64,000 nt of DNA. It comes from Streptomyces dengpaensis (GTDB lineage Bacteria; Actinomycetota; Actinomycetes; Streptomycetales; Streptomycetaceae). The DNA lies in contig NZ_CP026652.1 of the NCBI RefSeq assembly GCF_002946835.1, forward strand, positions 5,394,001 to 5,458,000, in the 5' to 3' direction. Below, piece by piece: positions 8,866 through 17,902 of the stretch. A model generated the notes under the pieces. That model was not told the DNA's origin. It did not search any database and saw only the letters and a list, made by a program, of their open reading frames with translations. Both the position numbers and the translations under genes were made by a program. The number at the start of each line of letters is the position of its first letter. Positions within the stretch are counted from its first letter, which is position 1.

Positions 8866-10275
8866 ATGAGCCGTATCGAAGCGCCGCGCGATGAAGACGC
8901 GGCAGTCACCGGCAACCTCGTCGACCGTCTGCTGAGCGGTCTGCCCACCGAAGCCGTCGTCGTCGACCCCGACGTCACGGTCTCCTACGCCAACGACATG
9001 GCCAGTTTCTGTCCGTCCGGCACCCCGGCGGTGGTCGTGCTCCCGCGCACCGTCGAGCAGGTCCAGCACGTCATGCGCACCGCGACCGAGCTGCGCGTGC
9101 CGGTCGTCCCGCAGGGCGCCCGCACCGGCCTGTCGGGCGCCGCCAACGCCTCCGACGGCTGCATCGTGCTGTCCCTGACGAAGATGGACCGGATCCTGGA
9201 GATCAACCCGGTCGACCGCATCGCCGTCGTCGAACCGGGCGTCATCAACGCCACGCTCTCCCGCGCCGTGGGCGAACACGGCCTGTACTACCCGCCGGAC
9301 CCCTCCAGCTGGGAGATGTGCACGATCGGCGGCAACATCGGCACGGCCTCCGGCGGCCTGTGCTGCGTGAAGTACGGGGTCACGGCCGAGTACGTCCTCG
9401 GCCTCGACGTCGTCCTCGCCGACGGCCGCCTCATGTCCACCGGGCGCCGGACCGCCAAGGGAGTCGCCGGGTACGACCTCACCCGCCTGTTCGTGGGATC
9501 GGAGGGCTCGCTCGGCATCGTCGTACGGGCGATCCTGGCCCTGAAGCCGCAGCCGCCCCAGCAGCTGGTGCTGGCCGCCGAGTTCGCGTCGGTGCGCGCC
9601 GCCTGCGACGCCGTGTGCCGGATCATGGAGGGCGGGCACGTACCGTCCCTCCTGGAACTCATGGACCGTACGACGGTCAAGGCCGTCAACGACATGGCCC
9701 ACATGGGCCTCCCGGAGACCACCGAGGCCCTGCTCCTCGCCGCGTTCGACACGCACGACCCGGCCGCCGACCTCGCGGCGGTCGGCGCGCTGTGCGAGGC
9801 CGCGGGCGCCACCCAGGTCGTCCCGGCGGAGGACACGGCCGAGTCCGAACTCCTCCTCCAGGCGCGGCGGTTGTCGCTCACCGCGCTCGAAGCGGTCAAG
9901 GGCACGACGATGATCGACGACGTGTGCGTGCCGCGCTCCCGGCTCGGCGACATGCTCGAAGGGATCGAGCGCGTCGCCGAGAAGTACGCCCTGACCATCG
10001 GGGTCTGCGCGCACGCGGGCGACGGCAACACACACCCCACCGTCTGCTTCGACGCGTCCGACCCCGACGAGTCCCGGCGCGCCCGCGAGTCCTTCGACGA
10101 GATCATGGCCCTCGGCCTCGAACTCGGCGGCACGATCACCGGCGAGCACGGCGTGGGCGTCCTGAAGAAGGAGTGGCTGGCGCGCGAGATCGGCCCGGTG
10201 GGAGTGGAGATGCAGCGGGCGATCAAGACGACGTTCGACCCGCTGGGCATCCTGAACCCGGGCAAGCTCTTCTGA
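8866..10275 (+). CDS. GlcD-family FAD-linked oxidase (glycolate/D-lactate dehydrogenase type)
   Basis: 469 residues. The N-terminal FAD_binding_4 (PCMH-type) domain contains VVLPRTVEQVQHVM, the pyrophosphate-binding PQGARTGLSGAA and YPPDPSS, then GGNIGTASGG. The C-terminal FAD-oxidase C domain ends with HAGDGNTHPT, GEHGVG and the usual LNPGKLF terminus, so the protein is complete. Members oxidise 2-hydroxy acids such as glycolate or D-lactate; the precise substrate is not readable. Starts further upstream are open but would run into the promoter region of the divergent TPR gene; the ATG of MSRIEAP is preferred. Confidence 0.92.
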   Translation: MSRIEAPRDEDAAVTGNLVDRLLSGLPTEAVVVDPDVTVSYANDMASFCPSGTPAVVVLPRTVEQVQHVMRTATELRVPVVPQGARTGLSGAANASDGCIVLSLTKMDRILEINPVDRIAVVEPGVINATLSRAVGEHGLYYPPDPSSWEMCTIGGNIGTASGGLCCVKYGVTAEYVLGLDVVLADGRLMSTGRRTAKGVAGYDLTRLFVGSEGSLGIVVRAILALKPQPPQQLVLAAEFASVRAACDAVCRIMEGGHVPSLLELMDRTTVKAVNDMAHMGLPETTEALLLAAFDTHDPAADLAAVGALCEAAGATQVVPAEDTAESELLLQARRLSLTALEAVKGTTMIDDVCVPRSRLGDMLEGIERVAEKYALTIGVCAHAGDGNTHPTVCFDASDPDESRRARESFDEIMALGLELGGTITGEHGVGVLKKEWLAREIGPVGVEMQRAIKTTFDPLGILNPGKLF

Positions 10276-10300
10276 CACACCTGGCAGAGCGCTGCGGAGA

Positions 10301-10774
10301 TCACTCACCGCCCTTCGACTCGTCCGACGGCCACGGGTCGCGCAGCCACAGGTCGTCGGCCGGGAGCGGAGTGAGCAGCTCGGCGAGGCCGTCGTCGATG
10401 CCGAGCTGCTCGACCTCAGAGCCCGGCGAGACCGCCCGCAGGGTGCGCTCCAGCCAGGCGGACACCTGTGCGGCAGGCGCTTCGAGCAGGGCGTCTCCGT
10501 CGGGCGATGTCAGCGCCATCAGGACGACGGTGCGGCCGGCGACGTTCGTCGGCCACACCCGCACGTCGCCGTGCCCGCACGGCCGGAACACCCCCTCGAC
10601 GAGCAGTTCGCGGGCGAAGGTCCAGTGGACGGGATGCTCGGAGCTGATGTGGAAGGTGATGTGGACGGCGTACGGATCGTCGGTGCGGTAACTGAGCCGC
10701 GCCGGGACGGGGATGCTGCGCTCGGGCGACAGGACGAGCTTGACCTCGAGTTCGCGTTCCACCATGGAGTGCAT
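10301..10774 (-). CDS. ssgG: SsgA-like protein (SALP), probably SsgG
   Basis: 157 residues with the SsgA/SsgB family pattern: REL-type start, VPARLSYRTDDPYAVHITFH, then WTFARELLVEGVFRPCGHGDVRVWP. SALPs occur only in sporulating actinomycetes and control septum placement and spore-wall processing; SsgB recruits FtsZ, and SsgG is reported to affect septum localisation. The assignment to SsgG rests on gene order from memory (near hppD, FAD oxidase and RDD genes), not on diagnostic residues. The ATG at 10774 has a GGAAG site 9 bp upstream; an internal ATG three codons later is less well placed. It is convergent with the FAD oxidase and divergent from the RDD gene. Confidence 0.8.
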   Translation of the reverse strand: MHSMVERELEVKLVLSPERSIPVPARLSYRTDDPYAVHITFHISSEHPVHWTFARELLVEGVFRPCGHGDVRVWPTNVAGRTVVLMALTSPDGDALLEAPAAQVSAWLERTLRAVSPGSEVEQLGIDDGLAELLTPLPADDLWLRDPWPSDESKGGE

Positions 10775-11011
10775 GTCGGTGCGCTTCCTTTCGTCGTACG
10801 GGGACCCTGTGGGCGGGCCCGTACGAGTGGAGAGCGCGTTGGCCGAGCAGCATTACGCGGGTTCGGAGAATTTTTTCGGGTGATCGGCCGAAAGAGATGC
10901 CTGGACCAAGCTCGTAAGGGGGGTGGTGCGGCCGGAGGCGCCCAGGGTTGTGCGCGGTCTGATAGATGTGGAACCCCTAAAAAGCCCCCGAGCAGATACG
11001 GGACGACGGAC

Positions 11012-12514
11012 ATGAGCGCCCCAACCCCGGCCCCCGGTGACGACAGGCCCCGCGAAGGGTATTACCCGGACCCGTCCATTCCTGGATATGTCCGGTACTG
11101 GAACGGTGCCGCCTGGGTACCGGGTACGAGCCGTCCGGCGCCGTCCGACGGCGAACCGCTCGCGCCCCCGCCCGGCGCACGCCCCGCGCGTGTGCCCGCA
11201 CCGGCGCCCGCTCCCGCCGAGGAAACGGGTCCCCACTTCTTCGACGAGGACCCGCAGCCCCCGGTGTCGCCCGCCGATGCCCAGCACGGCAGCCGGCCCG
11301 AGCCCGCCACCGCGTGGGGCGCCGACCGCTCCCAGCAGTCCGGCTTCGGCGGCGAACAGGACCGCCGGGTGTCCTGGGGCGCCCCGCCGGGTGCCGACCC
11401 GCGCATTCCCCGCGCCTCCCAGCCTGCCGACCCGATCGTCCAGCCCGATGGCGCGGCCTCCCGCACGGACGGCACGGCGACCATCCCGCCCGCGGACTCC
11501 GGCAGCGGCCAGCAGCCCCCGGTGTCGGGCGGCACCGTGGTGTTCCGCCGTCCCACGGGTCCGGTGCGGCCCGCGGGGGCGGACAACGCGGGTGGCGCCG
11601 CCGGAGCCGGTGGCCCGGACACACCCGCTCCCAGCGCCCAGGACCCCGCCCCCTCCGACGGCACCATGGCCTTCCGTGCGCGCTCCCCGCGCACGGAGCA
11701 GCAGAGCGGAAGCACGGGCGCATCCGGCGCGCCGGGTATCCCCGGTTCCCCTGGTGCTACCGGTACTCCTGGCGTGCCCGGCGCTCCCGCCGCCGGGCAC
11801 GCGGCCCAGGCCGCCGCCGCGCAGGCCCCCGGCGCCGGCACCCCGTCCTTCCCTCAGCAGCAGCCCGCCGACCCCACCCCCATGTCCACGGGCCCCGGCG
11901 GCGGACAGCCCTCCTGGGCCCAGCAGGTGCACCGGCTCGCGGGGGCGTCCGACGAGGGGCAGCCGGTGGCGCCATGGAAGCCGCCGGTCGACGACGTGTT
12001 CCAGGCGGCCGCGCGGCGGCAGGCGGCGGCGCGCCCCGCGGGCCTGGGCAAGCGGCTGGCCGCACGGCTCGTGGACACCGTCGTGCTCGCCGGGGTCACC
12101 GCCGTGGCCGCCGTACCGCTGGGCACCAAGGCGATCGACCATATCAACGCGAAGATCGACGCGGCCAAGCTGTCCGGCGAGAAGGTCACGGTCTGGCTGA
12201 TCGACGGCACGACCGCCACCTGCTTCGGCATCATCCTCGCGGTCCTGCTCGTGTTCGGCGTCCTCTACGACGCGCTGCCCACCGCCAAGTGGGGCCGCAC
12301 CCTCGGCAAGAAGCTGTGCGGCATCGAAGTGCGCGACATCGAGGGCCACGAGCCGCCGGCCTTTGGTCTGGCGCTGGGCCGCTGGCTCGTCTACAGCGTT
12401 CCCGGCCTGCTCGGCGTCGGTGTCGTCGGCGTGCTGTGGTGCCTGTTCGACAAGCCGTGGCGCCAGTGCTGGCACGACAAGGCCGCCCACACCTTCGTAG
12501 CGTCCTCGGCCTAG
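11012..12514 (+). CDS. RDD-family membrane protein with DUF2510-like N-terminus
   Basis: 500 residues. It begins with a short DUF2510-type motif (EGYYPDPSIPGYVRYWNG), then about 300 residues of Pro/Gly/Ala-rich disordered sequence, and ends in an RDD domain (GLGKRLAARLVDTVVLAGV, LGKKLCGIEVRDIEG and KAAHTFVASS) with three or so membrane segments. RDD proteins are poorly characterised; some act in ion transport or stress adaptation. It is followed after 136 bp by a second, shorter RDD gene, so the two are probably paralogues expressed together. Confidence 0.85.
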   Translation: MSAPTPAPGDDRPREGYYPDPSIPGYVRYWNGAAWVPGTSRPAPSDGEPLAPPPGARPARVPAPAPAPAEETGPHFFDEDPQPPVSPADAQHGSRPEPATAWGADRSQQSGFGGEQDRRVSWGAPPGADPRIPRASQPADPIVQPDGAASRTDGTATIPPADSGSGQQPPVSGGTVVFRRPTGPVRPAGADNAGGAAGAGGPDTPAPSAQDPAPSDGTMAFRARSPRTEQQSGSTGASGAPGIPGSPGATGTPGVPGAPAAGHAAQAAAAQAPGAGTPSFPQQQPADPTPMSTGPGGGQPSWAQQVHRLAGASDEGQPVAPWKPPVDDVFQAAARRQAAARPAGLGKRLAARLVDTVVLAGVTAVAAVPLGTKAIDHINAKIDAAKLSGEKVTVWLIDGTTATCFGIILAVLLVFGVLYDALPTAKWGRTLGKKLCGIEVRDIEGHEPPAFGLALGRWLVYSVPGLLGVGVVGVLWCLFDKPWRQCWHDKAAHTFVASSA

Positions 12515-12600
12515 CGAAGACACGAGCGAAGACACGAGCGAAGACTCGGGCGCAGACAGAGCGAAGACAGGGCGAAGGCAGAGCGGACCGGGTCCCCCGG
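12515..12600. repeat. Short GAAGACACGAGC-type direct repeats
   Basis: About five imperfect copies of GCGAAGACACGA/GCGCAGACAGA follow immediately after the RDD gene stop. No gene is seen in this 136-bp spacer; it may simply be a decayed repeat tract. Confidence 0.55.
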
Positions 12601-12650
12601 ACGGCCGCTCGCCGGATGCGGAGCCGGGGGGTTCGCGGTCGACTCGGGCC

Positions 12651-13358
12651 ATGAGCAGCGAACCGCCGCCCCCCGACTCCGGCCGGCCCCCGGACGAAGA
12701 CCCGTTCAAGAAGCAGCCGCCACCTGCCGAGGGCGGCGGTTCCCCGTACGACAGTGGCCCGCCGCCTCCGAGCGGCGGCTCGCCGTACGGCGGCCAGCCC
12801 CCGCCGAACGGCGGTGAGCAGCCGCCCCCCTCCGGAGGAGGTGGCGGTCCCTACGGCCCCGGCGGCCCCTACGGCGGCGATCCGCTCGCCGGTATGCCGC
12901 CGCTCGCCGACAGCGGCAAGCGGGTGCTGGCGAGGATCCTCGACATGATCCTGGTGGGCATCGTGGTGTGGCTGCTGTCGTGGGCGTTCGGCTTCCGCCA
13001 GTACTACACGACGGACGCGGAGAGGATGGACTTCGCCGACTCCTTCGGCATCGAAGTGGTCGCCGCCGTCCTCTACATCGCGTACGACACCATCTTGATG
13101 AGCAGGTCGGGACAGACGCTCGGCAAGAAGCTGTTCAATCTGCGGGTGGCCAATCTCGAAAACGGCTCCACGCCCTCGGTGCAGACGATGCTGGTCCGCG
13201 CGGCGGTCCTGTGGCTGCCGTTCGCGTTCTGCTGCGCGTGTATCTGGACCGCGATCTCGGGCGGTTGGAGCTTCTTCGACAAGCCCTACAAACAGGGGCT
13301 GCACGACAAGGCGGCCAAGACGGTGGTGGTCAGCACCAGTTCAGTCAGCACCGGTTGA
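12651..13358 (+). CDS. RDD-family membrane protein (second copy)
   Basis: 235 residues, ATG start. A Pro/Gly-rich head of about 85 residues (PPPSGGSPYGG-type repeats) leads into an RDD domain: SGKRVLARILDMILVG with the R-x-x-D of the family, LGKKLFNLRV, and a C-terminal FFDKPYKQGLHDKAAKTVVV. Two to three membrane helices. Same layout as the upstream RDD protein but with a shorter linker and no DUF2510-like motif. The DKAAKTVVV tail parallels DKAAHTFVAS of the first copy, which supports a duplication. Confidence 0.85.
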   Translation: MSSEPPPPDSGRPPDEDPFKKQPPPAEGGGSPYDSGPPPPSGGSPYGGQPPPNGGEQPPPSGGGGGPYGPGGPYGGDPLAGMPPLADSGKRVLARILDMILVGIVVWLLSWAFGFRQYYTTDAERMDFADSFGIEVVAAVLYIAYDTILMSRSGQTLGKKLFNLRVANLENGSTPSVQTMLVRAAVLWLPFAFCCACIWTAISGGWSFFDKPYKQGLHDKAAKTVVVSTSSVSTG

Positions 13359-13431
13359 GACGGCTGCCGCAGCCGGTGCGGCGGGGCGGCAGCAGTCGGC
13401 GGGTCCGTGGAAACACGGGCCCGCCGTGGTG

Positions 13432-13522
13432 CTTCAGAAAGCCGTTGTGCTCGAAGCCGTTGTGCAGAAAACCGTTGTGCACGAAGCCGTTGTTCAGGAT
13501 GCCGTCGTTCAGGAAGCCGTCG
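13432..13522. repeat. 15-bp tandem repeat after a small membrane-protein gene
   Basis: About six 15-bp units of the form (T/C)(T/A)C(A/G)GAAGCCGTTGT. The array crosses the stop codon of the minus-strand small membrane protein (13509) by a few bases. Because 15 is a multiple of three it encodes pentapeptide-like repeats on both strands (NGFLH/NGFEH-type on minus, VVQEA/VVHEA-type on plus). Confidence 0.75.
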
Positions 13523-13805
13523 GCTCGCGTACGGGCTCGGAGGCCACCGCGGCGACGGAGACCGGTACGGGTGCTGCGGCGGCGGGCGGCTCCGGTGTCC
13601 TGGGCATAGCGGCCGCCGTCGGAGCCGGTGTCGGCTGTGGCAGCGGCACCGTCATGGCGACGAGCAGCCCGAGAGCGAGTGCCGAGAGGGTGATCAGCGC
13701 GATCCCCAGGCCCGAACTCGTCTGAGACAGCAGCAGCATGGCGAGGGTGGAGAAGATCACGGTGCAGGAACCGTAGGCGAGCTGTGCGGCGGTCGGACGA
13801 GGCAT
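13509..13805 (-). CDS. Small two-helix membrane protein
   Basis: 98 residues from the ATG at 13805: two hydrophobic helices (YGSCTVIFSTLAMLLL and IALITLSALALGLLVAM), then a Pro/Ala/Val-rich tail. No recognised family. A plus-strand frame of similar length overlaps it antisense (13426-13725) but has no membrane segments or family signature and consists of repeat-coded VVxEA units, so the minus strand is preferred. Convergent with the second RDD gene. Confidence 0.6.
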   Translation of the reverse strand: MPRPTAAQLAYGSCTVIFSTLAMLLLSQTSSGLGIALITLSALALGLLVAMTVPLPQPTPAPTAAAMPRTPEPPAAAAPVPVSVAAVASEPVREPTAS

Positions 13806-14239
13806 GGCAATCGTGTCCTTGGGGGTACTCCCCCCGTGCCTCTCGATGGGGGAGGGTGCGGATAAGAATCGGGGGTGAGACAACGGTGTCGGCTTGGCTT
13901 TCCGCCGACTCCCGGCGTTCCGCCAATCGACTCTATTCGCCTGCATGCCCGAGGGGAACGACCGGTAAGCGTGACCTTACCCACGGTGCCGGAGCACAGG
14001 GGGCGCACGGAGTCACTGCGTCCACCAAGTGGACATGCGAGCGCGCCCGTTGAGGGATATGCGCGGTGTCCTTGCGGTGAACGGCCGCCCCGTGTAGTGC
14101 ACTTGCCAGGTTCAAGTCAAGGTCTGTCTTTTCCCCGGTAACTCCGGTCAAATGTCGTCACTTGAATCGCGTATACGCGCGCGGACATCCATGACCAAGG
14201 ACTCCCATCCGCGTGAGCGCACGCGGGGGAGGACATCAA
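13806..14239. other. Long intergenic region upstream of the M6 protease
   Basis: No gene is visible in these 434 bp. The half next to the protease start is less GC-rich than its surroundings and should hold the protease promoter. A GGGGGAGGA ribosome-binding site at 14225-14233 sets the protease start. Confidence 0.5.
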
Positions 14240-16594
14240 GTGACCAGCAGACCATGGACGTTCAGAGCGACCGCGGTGGGCGTCGCTCTCGCGGCGGCCA
14301 CCGCCACGCTCTCGACGTTCGCCGTGGCGAGTGCCGATGACGCACCGTCGTCGGCGGCCGTGGAGCGCCACGATCCGCACCCGGCCGGGGACCATGTCGA
14401 TCACGACCTCGACGGCCCGCTCAGCAAGACCCAGGCCGCGCAGCGGCAGGAAGCCCTGAACCAGGTCATATCCGGTGACGCGCAGGTCAAGAAGCGCGAC
14501 GGCTCGCAGGTCGTGCAGCTCGAGAGCACGAAGGGCCACAGCAAGTACGTGGAGCTGGGCCGCGAGAAGACCGACAAGATCTTCACGATCCTGGTCGAGT
14601 TCGGCGACCAGATCGACAGCAAGTACGGCGGCACGGCTGGCCCGCTGCACAACCGGATAGCCCAGCCGGACCGCAGCCAGGACAACAGTACGGCCTGGCA
14701 GGCGGATTACAACCAGAAGCACTTCCAGGACCTGTACTTCGGCACCGGCAAGAACGTCGAGTCGATGAAGAAGTTCTACGAGAAGCAGTCCTCGGGCCGC
14801 TACTCGGTCGACGGCGGGGTCGCCGACTGGGTCAAGGTCCCTTACAACGAGGCCCGTTACGGCAACAACGCATGCGGTCAGACCAACTGCCCGAGCGTGT
14901 GGAACGTCGTCAGCGACGGCGTCACCGCGTGGGTCGCCCAGCAGAAGGCGGCCGGGAAGACGGACGCGGCCATCAAGGCGGAGCTGGCCGAGTTCGACCT
15001 GTGGGACCGCTACGACTTCGACGGCGACGGCGACTTCAACGAGGCCGACGGCTACATCGACCACTTCCAGGTCGTGCACGCCGGCGAGGACGAGTCGGCC
15101 GGCGGCGGCGTACAGGGCGAGGACGCGATCTGGGCCCACCGCTGGTACGCGTTCGGCACCGACGCGGGCTCCACGGGCCCGGCGGACAACAAGCTCGGCG
15201 GCGCCCAGATCGGCGACACCGGCATCTGGGTCGGCGACTACACCATCCAGCCGGAGAACGGCGGACTCGGCGTCTTCGCCCACGAGTACGGCCACGACCT
15301 CGGCCTGCCGGACCACTACGACACCGCCGGCGGCGAGAACTCCACCGGCTTCTGGACGCTGATGTCCTCCGGCTCCTGGCTCGGCACCGGCAAGGACTCC
15401 ATAGGCGATCTGCCCGGCGACTTCACCGCCTGGGACAAGCTCCAGCTCGGCTGGCTCAACTACGACTCGGCGAAGGCCGCGACGGAGTCGCAGCACAAGC
15501 TGGGTGTCGCCGAGTACAACACCAGGAACAAGCAGGCCCTCGTGGTCTCGCTGCCGGACAAGGCGGTCACCACCGAGGTCGTCACCCCGGCGCAGGGTTC
15601 CACCCAGTGGTGGAGCGGCAGCGGCGACAACCTCAAGAACACGCTGACCCGTTCCGTGGACCTCACGGGCAAGTCGTCGGCGACGCTGACCCTCGACGGC
15701 TGGTACGACATCGAGGCGGGCTACGACTACCTCTACACCGAGGTCTCGACCGACAACGGCGCCAACTGGACGCCGGCCGACGGCACGGTGGACGGCGCCG
15801 CCATCCCGCGCGACGGCGGCGACAAGCCCGCCCTCACCGGCACGGTCGACGGCTACAAGAAGCTGTCGTTCCCGCTCGACGCCTACGCGGGCAAGAAGAT
15901 CGGCCTCCGTTTCCGCTACGCCACCGACGGCGGCGTGGCCCAGAAGGGCTTCGCGGCCGACCAGATCGCGGTGACCGCGGACGGTTCGGCGGTGTTCTCC
16001 GACGACGCCGAGAGCGCGGACGCGGCGTGGACGGCCACCGGCTTCTCCCGCATCGGCGCGTCCTTCACCAAGGACTACGCGCAGTACTACCTCGCGGAGA
16101 ACCGCCAGTACGTGTCCTACGACAAGACGCTGAAGACCGGCCCGTACAACTTCGGCTTCGCGACGACCCGTCCGGACTGGGTGGAGCACTACCCGTACCA
16201 GAACGGCCTGTTGATCTGGAAGTGGGACACCTCCCAGGCGGACAACAACACCAGCGCCCACCCCGGCGCCGGTCTCGTCCTCCCGGTCGACTCGCACCCG
16301 GCGCCGCTGAAGTGGTCCGACGGCAGGCTGATGCGTAACCGCATCCAGGCGTACGACTCGCCGTTCAGCCTCTACCGCACGGACGGCATGACGCTGCACA
16401 ACGCGGATGTCGCGACCAGGATCCCGTCGTCGAAGGGCGTGCCGGTCTTCAACGACCACACCAGCACCTACTACGACGAGAGCAACCCGCGGGCCGGTGT
16501 CAAGATCACTGACACCAACACCAAGATCAAGATCGTGCACGAGGCCATCGATGGCTCGACGATCTCGCTCCAGGTTGGCCCCGCGGTGAAGTAG
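14240..16594 (+). CDS. Secreted M6-family (immune inhibitor A-like) zinc metalloprotease
   Basis: 784 residues. The GTG at 14240 follows GGGGGAGGA by six bases and gives a clean Sec signal peptide cleaved near AVASA (about residue 32). A propeptide region is followed by the M6 catalytic domain with HEYGHDLGLPD: His348, Glu349 and His352 as zinc ligands and base, and Asp358 as third ligand position. A DFDGDGDFNEADGY stretch near 259-272 resembles a calcium-binding loop. The C-terminal half holds beta-sandwich modules (WYDIEAGYDYLYTEVS, GLRFRYATDGG) typical of InhA-type enzymes. The protein is exported and probably degrades extracellular protein during growth on polymers or development. A strong terminator follows at 16621. 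Confidence 0.93.
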   Translation: MTSRPWTFRATAVGVALAAATATLSTFAVASADDAPSSAAVERHDPHPAGDHVDHDLDGPLSKTQAAQRQEALNQVISGDAQVKKRDGSQVVQLESTKGHSKYVELGREKTDKIFTILVEFGDQIDSKYGGTAGPLHNRIAQPDRSQDNSTAWQADYNQKHFQDLYFGTGKNVESMKKFYEKQSSGRYSVDGGVADWVKVPYNEARYGNNACGQTNCPSVWNVVSDGVTAWVAQQKAAGKTDAAIKAELAEFDLWDRYDFDGDGDFNEADGYIDHFQVVHAGEDESAGGGVQGEDAIWAHRWYAFGTDAGSTGPADNKLGGAQIGDTGIWVGDYTIQPENGGLGVFAHEYGHDLGLPDHYDTAGGENSTGFWTLMSSGSWLGTGKDSIGDLPGDFTAWDKLQLGWLNYDSAKAATESQHKLGVAEYNTRNKQALVVSLPDKAVTTEVVTPAQGSTQWWSGSGDNLKNTLTRSVDLTGKSSATLTLDGWYDIEAGYDYLYTEVSTDNGANWTPADGTVDGAAIPRDGGDKPALTGTVDGYKKLSFPLDAYAGKKIGLRFRYATDGGVAQKGFAADQIAVTADGSAVFSDDAESADAAWTATGFSRIGASFTKDYAQYYLAENRQYVSYDKTLKTGPYNFGFATTRPDWVEHYPYQNGLLIWKWDTSQADNNTSAHPGAGLVLPVDSHPAPLKWSDGRLMRNRIQAYDSPFSLYRTDGMTLHNADVATRIPSSKGVPVFNDHTSTYYDESNPRAGVKITDTNTKIKIVHEAIDGSTISLQVGPAVK

Positions 16595-16620
16595 TCGACA
16601 TTTCCGCAGGTCAGACACGT

Positions 16621-16654
16621 ATCGGCGGCAACCCTCTGGCGGGTTGCCGCCGAT
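16621..16654 (+). terminator. Perfect 14-bp hairpin terminator after the M6 protease
   Basis: ATCGGCGGCAACCC (16621-16634) pairs perfectly with GGGTTGCCGCCGAT (16641-16654) across a TCTGGC loop, followed by CGTGTTT. It lies 27 bp after the protease stop. Confidence 0.9.
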
Positions 16655-16684
16655 CGTGTTTAGGTGCGTCCTGTGGTTCTCTTA

Positions 16685-16714
16685 TTGACACCGGTGCGCA
16701 CGGGGGTGTGAATT
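16685..16714 (+). promoter_or_regulatory. Candidate promoter giving a leaderless transcript
   Basis: TTGACA at 16685-16690 is a perfect -35 box, followed after 18 bp by TGAATT (16709-16714) as a weaker -10. Transcription would start at about 16718-16721, on the ATG of the next gene, which has no Shine-Dalgarno sequence. This suggests leaderless translation. Confidence 0.5.
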
Positions 16715-16717
16715 TTC

Positions 16718-17056
16718 ATGGCCGCAGGAGGTTTCTGCAAGCTGCCCGACGGCAGCGTGGTGGTGGCGCTGAACCTGCCCAGCCCGTCGCCGGGCCCGGG
16801 CGGCGGCTGCGTACGCGTCCTGGTCCTGGCGCGGAACCGGGCCCGCGCCCTGACTCGCCTGCGCAACCTGGGCCTGCGCGCGGTCTACCTCCGCGGCAAC
16901 GCGGCGCCCCCCACCCCCGACGAGATCACCGCGGTCCTGCACCACCCCGACGGCCTCATATGGCGTACGGCCCCTGACAACGGTGTCGCGGAGCTCTCCC
17001 AGGAGCTGTGGCACCCGATCAGGGCGCTCCTGAGACGCCCGGCGGCCCAGCCGTAA
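16718..17056 (+). CDS. Conserved hypothetical protein, 112 aa
   Basis: 112 residues, no known domain recognised. Features: VVVALNLPS and VLVLARNRARALTRLRNLGLRAVYLRGN suggest an alpha/beta core; a WHPIRALLRRP tail ends the protein. No signal peptide or membrane segment. It begins right behind a consensus -35 box and has no ribosome-binding site, pointing to a leaderless message. Convergent with pncA. Function unknown. Confidence 0.65.
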   Translation: MAAGGFCKLPDGSVVVALNLPSPSPGPGGGCVRVLVLARNRARALTRLRNLGLRAVYLRGNAAPPTPDEITAVLHHPDGLIWRTAPDNGVAELSQELWHPIRALLRRPAAQP

Positions 17057-17091
17057 CGCTGCACAGCCCAGCCGTAACGCGCCTTCAGGCC

Positions 17092-17676
17092 CTAGACGAC
17101 AGGCTTGCCCGTGAGCTCCACGCCCGCCGCCCGCAGCTCCTCCAGGGCCCGCTCCGTCGTCTCCTCGGCCACTCCCGCCGTCAGGTCGAGGAGGACGTGG
17201 GTGCGGAACCCCTCGCGCGCCGCGTCCAGTGCGGTGGCGCGCACGCAGTGGTCCGTGGCGATGCCGACCACGTCCACCTCGTCGATGTGGCGGGCCCGCA
17301 GCCAGTCGGCCAGCGAGACACCGTTCTCGTCAGCGCCCTCGAAGCCGCTGTACGCCGCCGCGTACGCGCCCTTGTCGAAGACGGCGTCGACCGCGCCGGA
17401 GGCGACGGCCGGGGCGAAGTTCGGATGGAAGCCCACACCCTCCGTACCGGCCACGCAGTGCGCGGGCCAGGAGTGGACGTAGTCGGGGTTGTCCGCGAAG
17501 TGGCCCCCGGGAGCGATGTGCAGGTCCCGGGTGGCGACGACATGGCGGTAACCGGCGGGTGCCTGCCCGATCAGCTCCGTGATCGCGGCGGCCACATCGG
17601 CACCCCCGGCCACCGCGAGGCTGCCCCCCTCGCAGAAATCGTTCTGCACGTCTACGACGATCAAGGCGCGGCGCAT
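17092..17676 (-). CDS. pncA: Nicotinamidase
   Basis: Hydrolyses nicotinamide to nicotinate and ammonia in NAD salvage; isochorismatase-fold cytoplasmic enzyme. The 194-residue protein shows the catalytic triad Asp9 (VVDVQNDF), Lys102 (FDKGAY) and Cys144 (TDHC), and the metal site Asp51, His53 and His59 (TRDLHIAPGGH). The start at MRRALIVVD fits family length; the frame is open further upstream but that sequence is spacer. The next step enzyme, pncB, lies 226 bp upstream on the same strand, so the two form a nicotinamide-to-nicotinate mononucleotide module. Confidence 0.95.
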   Translation of the reverse strand: MRRALIVVDVQNDFCEGGSLAVAGGADVAAAITELIGQAPAGYRHVVATRDLHIAPGGHFADNPDYVHSWPAHCVAGTEGVGFHPNFAPAVASGAVDAVFDKGAYAAAYSGFEGADENGVSLADWLRARHIDEVDVVGIATDHCVRATALDAAREGFRTHVLLDLTAGVAEETTERALEELRAAGVELTGKPVV

Positions 17677-17902
17677 GGTCGGTGTCCTTCGGCTATGGAT
17701 TCCGGTGGGGGGTGCGGGCCCGGCCGGTGAACTACCGAGCCTAGAGACTTCAAGTGCGGTGCGGGAGGGGGCATCTGGCTGCGACGGGAAACGCGCATGC
17801 ACGCTGCCGTTGCATTCCCGCTCACCGTGCGTTCATGCCTCGTCGTCCACGGCTCGGGCGCAGGGGACGTATGAGACGCGGGAGACGTATGGCCCGGGCG
17901 TA

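Noticed and set aside
13426..13725. Plus-strand 99-residue protein antisense to the small membrane protein
   Set aside because: Repetitive VVxEA head and no structure; the minus frame has two clean membrane helices and a better start.
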